Of a DNA stretch of 9,233 nucleotides, positions 6,442 to 9,233 are shown one piece after another. The notes beneath the pieces are model-generated. The model worked only from the letters and a program-made list of their open reading frames with translations. It made no database searches and was not told where the DNA came from. The position numbers were made by a program, and so were the translations under genes. This stretch comes from UBA6136 sp964344495. GTDB taxonomy: Bacteria; Pseudomonadota; Gammaproteobacteria; Methylococcales; Methylococcaceae. The stretch covers positions 1-9,233 of the forward strand of contig CAYFNI010000089.1 of NCBI GenBank assembly GCA_964344495.1, in the 5' to 3' direction. Position 1 is the first letter of the stretch. Each line of letters starts with the position of its first letter.

Positions 6442-7745
6442 AGCCACTCTCCACGAATGTCTGCCTGCGGCAGATGGGCTAGCAGCTGGTCGCGCACCTG
6501 CTGTTGGTGGCCCGGGTGGCGGATTTTTTCCACCAGTTCGTTGGCGAAGGCGAAAGTGAGCATGTTGCGCGCGGAGGTTTCGTCGATGCCCCGCGATTGC
6601 AGGTAGAACACCGACTCCGGACTCAGTTGCCCCACCGTCACGCCGTGCGCGCATTTGACGTCATCGGCGTGAATTTCCAGCTGCGGTTTGCTGTCGATTT
6701 CGGCGTCCTCGGACAGCAACAGGTTGCGGTTATTCATTTCGGCATCGGTTTTCTGGGCGTCCTTCTCGACCACGATGCGCCCGGAGAAGACGCCGCGCCC
6801 GCGATCGGAAGCAATACCCCGGTAGCTTTCCCGGCTGATGGCGTGAGCGCCGCGGTGGCGGAGCAGGGTATGGGTATCCAGATGGCGGCGGTTCGAGGCG
6901 AGAAAAAGTCCATCCAGGCTGCATTCAGCCGCAGGGCCAAGATCAGCGTGGATTTCGGTGCGTGCCAGTAGTCCGCCAAACGCGGCATGGTGCTGGTGCA
7001 GGCGCGCATGGCGTTCCTGGGTCGCGTAGAGCCCCCCGAAGTGGACGCTTTTATCGCCCTCGGCTTGCAGTTTGTAATGGTTCAGGCTGGCATCGGCCGC
7101 CAGGTACAGTTCACTCACCGAGGCCGTCAGCGCGGCCATATCCTGAGCGCCGGCATAGGTTTCGATCACACTGGCCTGTGCCTGCGGGCCGAGGTTGATC
7201 AGGTGACGCAGGACCGACAACCCTTCCGGTTGGGTTGTCAGATGTAGAAGCTGGATGGGCTGCTCCAGCACGACGCCTTCGGGAATGTCGATCAAGGCAC
7301 CGTCCTGAAAATAGGCCGTGGTGAAGGCGATGAAACCATGCTGTTCCGGGCGGGCAGCCTGGTGCAGGAGAGCCTGAACCCGCTGCGGATCGCTTGCAAG
7401 CGTTGCCGCTACCGAGCCGATCCGGCACGCGCTTGGCGTGCCTTCGAGGCGCGAGAGGTCGGGCGCGTAGCGCCCGTCAATGAAGACCAGCGACCAGGCC
7501 CCGGCAAGGCGGTATCGCTGGAGCAGATCACTGTCGATCCGGACCTGCGGGGCGTTGCTGGTCGGTTTGAACAGGGTCTTCTCGATCGGCGTGACTGGGG
7601 TATAGCGCCATTCCTCTTCGCGTTGGGAGGGAAAGCCGCGGGTCGAGAAGGTCTGCTCAGCTTCGGCACGCAGTGCCTGCAGCCAGGGCAGCTGTTGTCC
7701 CGGCAGGTGGGTGGCAACGGTTCGGTAATGCTCGGCGTAGTGCAT
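6438..7745 (-). CDS. sufD: Fe-S cluster assembly protein SufD
   Basis: A 435-residue subunit of the SufBC2D complex, homologous to SufB, with a right-handed beta-helix core; it supports iron entry and cluster assembly on the SufB-SufD interface. The C-terminal signature is clear: EMNNRNLLLSEDAEIDSKPQLEI, then DDVKCAHGVTVGQL with H367 at the place of the functionally important E. coli SufD H360, then YLQSRGI. The N-terminal part has the loose SufD features (TRGFPSQREEEWRYTP). The start ATG at 7745 lies nine bases after AAGGAG (7760-7755), which itself overlaps the sufC stop. The gene ends in a four-base ATGA overlap with sufS. A longer frame running upstream into sufC is an artefact of the N-run there and not a fusion protein. 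Confidence 0.96.
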   Translation of the reverse strand: MHYAEHYRTVATHLPGQQLPWLQALRAEAEQTFSTRGFPSQREEEWRYTPVTPIEKTLFKPTSNAPQVRIDSDLLQRYRLAGAWSLVFIDGRYAPDLSRLEGTPSACRIGSVAATLASDPQRVQALLHQAARPEQHGFIAFTTAYFQDGALIDIPEGVVLEQPIQLLHLTTQPEGLSVLRHLINLGPQAQASVIETYAGAQDMAALTASVSELYLAADASLNHYKLQAEGDKSVHFGGLYATQERHARLHQHHAAFGGLLARTEIHADLGPAAECSLDGLFLASNRRHLDTHTLLRHRGAHAISRESYRGIASDRGRGVFSGRIVVEKDAQKTDAEMNNRNLLLSEDAEIDSKPQLEIHADDVKCAHGVTVGQLSPESVFYLQSRGIDETSARNMLTFAFANELVEKIRHPGHQQQVRDQLLAHLPQADIRGEWL

Positions 7746-7754
7746 GGCGTGCGG

Positions 7755-7760
7755 CTCCTT
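7755..7760 (-). promoter_or_regulatory. Shine-Dalgarno site of sufD overlapping the sufC stop
   Basis: AAGGAG on the minus strand shares its first A with the TGA stop of sufC (7762-7760) and lies nine bases before the sufD ATG. Ribosomes ending sufC are therefore placed to restart on sufD, which fits the fixed ratio needed in the SufBCD complex. It also fixes the sufD start. Confidence 0.85.
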
Positions 7761-8628
7761 CAGGTGCTGGCGCTCTGGTCGATCCAGCCGTAGCCTTTTT
7801 CTTCCAGCTCGTGCGCCAGTTCCGGTCCACCGGATTTGACGATGCGGCCATGAGCGAGCACATGCACGAAGTCGGGCTTGATGTAATCCAGCAGGCGCTG
7901 GTAATGGGTCACCATGATGAAGGCACGCTCGGGCGAGCGGAGGGCATTCACGCCATCCGCAACGACCTTGAGTGCGTCGATGTCGAGGCCGGAATCGGTC
8001 TCGTCGAGGATGCACNNNNNNNNNNAGACTGGGCTCCAGAATTGCCATCTGCAAGATTTCATTGCGCTTTTTTTCACCCCCCGAGAAGCCTTCGTTGACG
8101 CCGCGGTAGAGGAACTGTTCATCCAGATCGAGCGATTTGATCTTGGACTTGACCAGTTGCAGGAAGTCCATGGCATCGACTTCGTTCTCGCCCCGATGGC
8201 GGCGGATGGCATTCAGGGCCGCCTTGAGCAGGTAGATGTTGCTGACGCCGGGAATCTCGACCGGATACTGGAAGGCGAGAAACACGCCGCGCGCGGCGCG
8301 CTCGTTCGGCTCCAGATCGAGAATATTTTCGCCGTCGAGCAGCACCTCGCCCNNNNNNNNNNTCGACCGGATACTGGAAGGCAAGGAAGACGCCTTCTCG
8401 CGCGCGTTCTTCGGGTTTCATTTCCAGGAGGTCCAGCCCTTTGAAGGTCACGCTGCCACCGCTGACCTCATAGCCGGAACGTCCGGCCAGAACATGGGAC
8501 AGGGTGCTTTTCCCGGAGCCGTTGGGGCCCATGATGGCGTGAACTTCGCCGGGATTGATGTCCAGCTGGATGCCCTTGAGGATGGCTTTGTCATCGACGC
8601 GAGCGTGCAGGTTGTTGATGCTTAACAT
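7760..8628 (-). CDS. sufC: Fe-S assembly ATPase SufC, interrupted by two assembly gaps
   Basis: ABC-type ATPase of the SufBCD complex, pieced from three contig fragments. Fragment 1 (8628-8363): 88 residues with MLSINNLHA and Walker A GPNGSGKST (34-42), ending at the Q-loop FQYPV. Fragment 2 (8351-8026): 108 residues that begin again before the Q-loop (GEVLLDGENI to FQYPV) and continue through EIPGVSN and the signature FSGGEKKRNE to LEPS. Fragment 3 (8014-7760): CILDETDSGLDID (Walker B and D-loop), VTHYQR (switch histidine) and YGWIDQSAST. Joining them without the overlap gives about 250 residues, against 248 in E. coli. Fragments 1 and 2 share 31 codons of coverage but only 18 of 31 residues, so they may come from different genes or genomes. 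As written the frame is broken at both N-runs; this is most likely an assembly effect and not a true pseudogene. Confidence 0.9.
8016..8025. other. Assembly gap (10 N) inside sufC with no sequence missing
   Basis: On the minus strand the left side ends in ...GAG CCC AGT CT and the right side begins G TGC ATC CTC GAC. Removing the Ns gives E-P-S-L-C-I-L-D, matching the E. coli SufC wording LEPELCILDE exactly in length. The N-run therefore replaces zero bases and merely shifts the frame. Confidence 0.9.
8257..8457. repeat. Overlapping contig ends: the same sufC region present twice
   Basis: Bases 8257-8351 and 8363-8457 are colinear and encode the same 31-residue part of SufC, on either side of an N-run. 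The first 20 bases of each (8257-8276 and 8363-8382) are identical; beyond that they diverge, and the proteins agree at 18 of 31 positions. This is not a tandem repeat within one protein, because each copy ends in the same Q-loop FQYPV. Confidence 0.85.
8353..8362. other. Assembly gap (10 N) inside sufC at a duplicated region
   Basis: Ten N between two contig ends that overlap in gene position. The real distance is negative (about 95 bases of shared coverage), so the length ten is a placeholder. Confidence 0.95.
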
Positions 8629-8666
8629 GGCGTTGCAATAATCGTGGGTTTGATTGACGCAGATCG

Positions 8667-9233
8667 TTAACCGACACTGCCTTCCAGACTGATGCCCAGC
8701 AGGGCCTGGGCTTCCACGGCGAATTCCATCGGCAGTTCCTTGAAGACCTGCTTGCAGAAGCCGTTGACGATCATGGAGACGGCGTCTTCAGCTGACAGGC
8801 CGCGCTGCTGGCAGAAGAACAGTTGGTCTTCGCTGATTTTCGAGGTCGTGGCTTCATGCTCCAGACGTGCCGAAGGTTGCTTGACCTCAATGTAAGGGAA
8901 GGTATGTGCCCCGCAGCGGTCTCCGATCAGGAGGGAGTCGCACTGGGTGTAGTTGCGGGCGTTCTCGGCGCTCTTCAGGATNNNNNNNNNNTGCTGCGGG
9001 TGTTTTTGCCGATATGGATCATCTTGGTGCCGGTATCGGCCTGCTGGCGGAAGTTGGTGACGGCGACCGAGTAGAACTCGCCGACCGAGTCGTCACCGCG
9101 CAGGATGCAACTCGGGTATTTCCAGGTGATGGCCGAGCCGGTCTCGACCTGGGTCCAGGAGATCTTCGAGCGGCGGCCTCGGCAATCGCCCCGCTTGGTG
9201 ACAAAATTGTAGATGCCGCCCTTGCCTTCCGCG
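8667..9233 (-). CDS. sufB: Fe-S cluster assembly protein SufB, C-terminal part with an assembly gap
   Basis: SufB is the scaffold subunit of SufBC2D on which the nascent cluster forms. The gene runs off the right edge, so its N-terminal half is missing. From 9232 to 8992 there are 80 residues, including IYNFVTKRGDC, SWTQVETGSAITWKYPSCILRGD, and QQADTGTKMIHIGKNTRS. After the N-run, 8981-8667 gives 104 residues from ILKSAENARNYTQCDS to SLEGSVG and the TAA. The cysteine in TQCDS and the HE of LEHEATTS correspond to E. coli SufB C405, H433 and E434 by their spacing (28 and 29 residues), residues needed for cluster assembly. Against E. coli about 21 residues are missing at the gap (the ISKGISAGHSQNSYRG stretch). 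Upstream neighbours of the suf operon, such as a regulator, lie outside the window. sufC starts 38 bases downstream. Confidence 0.95.
8982..8991. other. Assembly gap (10 N) inside sufB hiding about 63 bases
   Basis: The protein on the left of the gap (minus-strand order) ends at KNTRS plus one base, and on the right resumes at ILKSAENARN. In E. coli SufB about 21 residues lie between these points, so roughly 63 bases are missing and the run of ten is a placeholder. The reading frames on the two sides are out of register, as expected for an arbitrary length. Confidence 0.9.

Noticed and set aside
6442..6654. Possible 71-residue N-terminal extension of SufS.
   Set aside because: This stretch is sufD coding sequence read in another frame; the ATGA overlap at 6438-6441 gives the standard SufS start.
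6438..8384. A long minus-strand open frame that would read as a SufC-SufD fusion of about 648 residues.
   Set aside because: It reads through two N-runs and leaves the sufC frame at 8016-8025; the true sufC stop (7760-7762) and a sufD start with a good Shine-Dalgarno are both present.
1..9233. Search for CRISPR arrays, insertion sequences, tRNA or rRNA genes, toxin-antitoxin pairs, phage genes or an unknown defence system.
   Set aside because: None seen. All sizeable segments are covered by known metabolic or housekeeping genes, and no gap between genes exceeds 175 bases.

Overview
The window looks like a scaffold from a moderately GC-rich, lanthanide-using methylotrophic proteobacterium, most likely a gammaproteobacterium. 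The grounds are a XoxF-type methanol dehydrogenase with XoxJ, a prfB-lysS pair in the E. coli order with an E. coli-type prfB frameshift site, and Suf proteins that read as gammaproteobacterial. The genus cannot be named from the sequence. Three runs of exactly ten N at 8016-8025, 8353-8362 and 8982-8991 show that it is a draft scaffold.

Layout: bases 1-538 (+) hold the C-terminal part of xoxF (PQQ methanol dehydrogenase), closed by a strong intrinsic terminator at 572-607. xoxJ (periplasmic binding-protein-like accessory factor) follows at 714-1580 (+). No xoxG cytochrome gene follows xoxJ. After a 60-base convergent spacer, everything else is on the minus strand. Reading right to left, the order is sufB (partial), sufC, sufD, sufS, sufU, a small Rieske ferredoxin gene, then prfB (with its programmed +1 frameshift) and lysS.

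How the genes work together: SufB-SufC-SufD form the Fe-S scaffold/ATPase complex, SufS mobilises sulfur from cysteine, and SufU is probably the zinc-dependent sulfur acceptor of SufS. The Rieske protein at the end of the cluster is a likely client or electron carrier of the same operon. sufD and sufS overlap by ATGA, sufC-sufD are 14 bases apart, and the others are 24-55 bases apart, consistent with one transcription unit. prfB (release factor 2) and lysS (lysyl-tRNA synthetase) are 4 bases apart and form a separate translation operon with a possible promoter in the 118-base gap. XoxF oxidises methanol in the periplasm, and XoxJ is thought to help activate it.

No previously undescribed system was found. 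The points most worth a second look are: a sufC made of two contig ends that cover the same 31 codons with clearly different sequences (probable chimeric scaffold join); a second N-run in sufC that hides no sequence; a third in sufB that hides about 21 codons; the prfB recoding site; the terminator separating xoxF from xoxJ; and the SufU-type sulfur-transfer pair with a Rieske gene attached.
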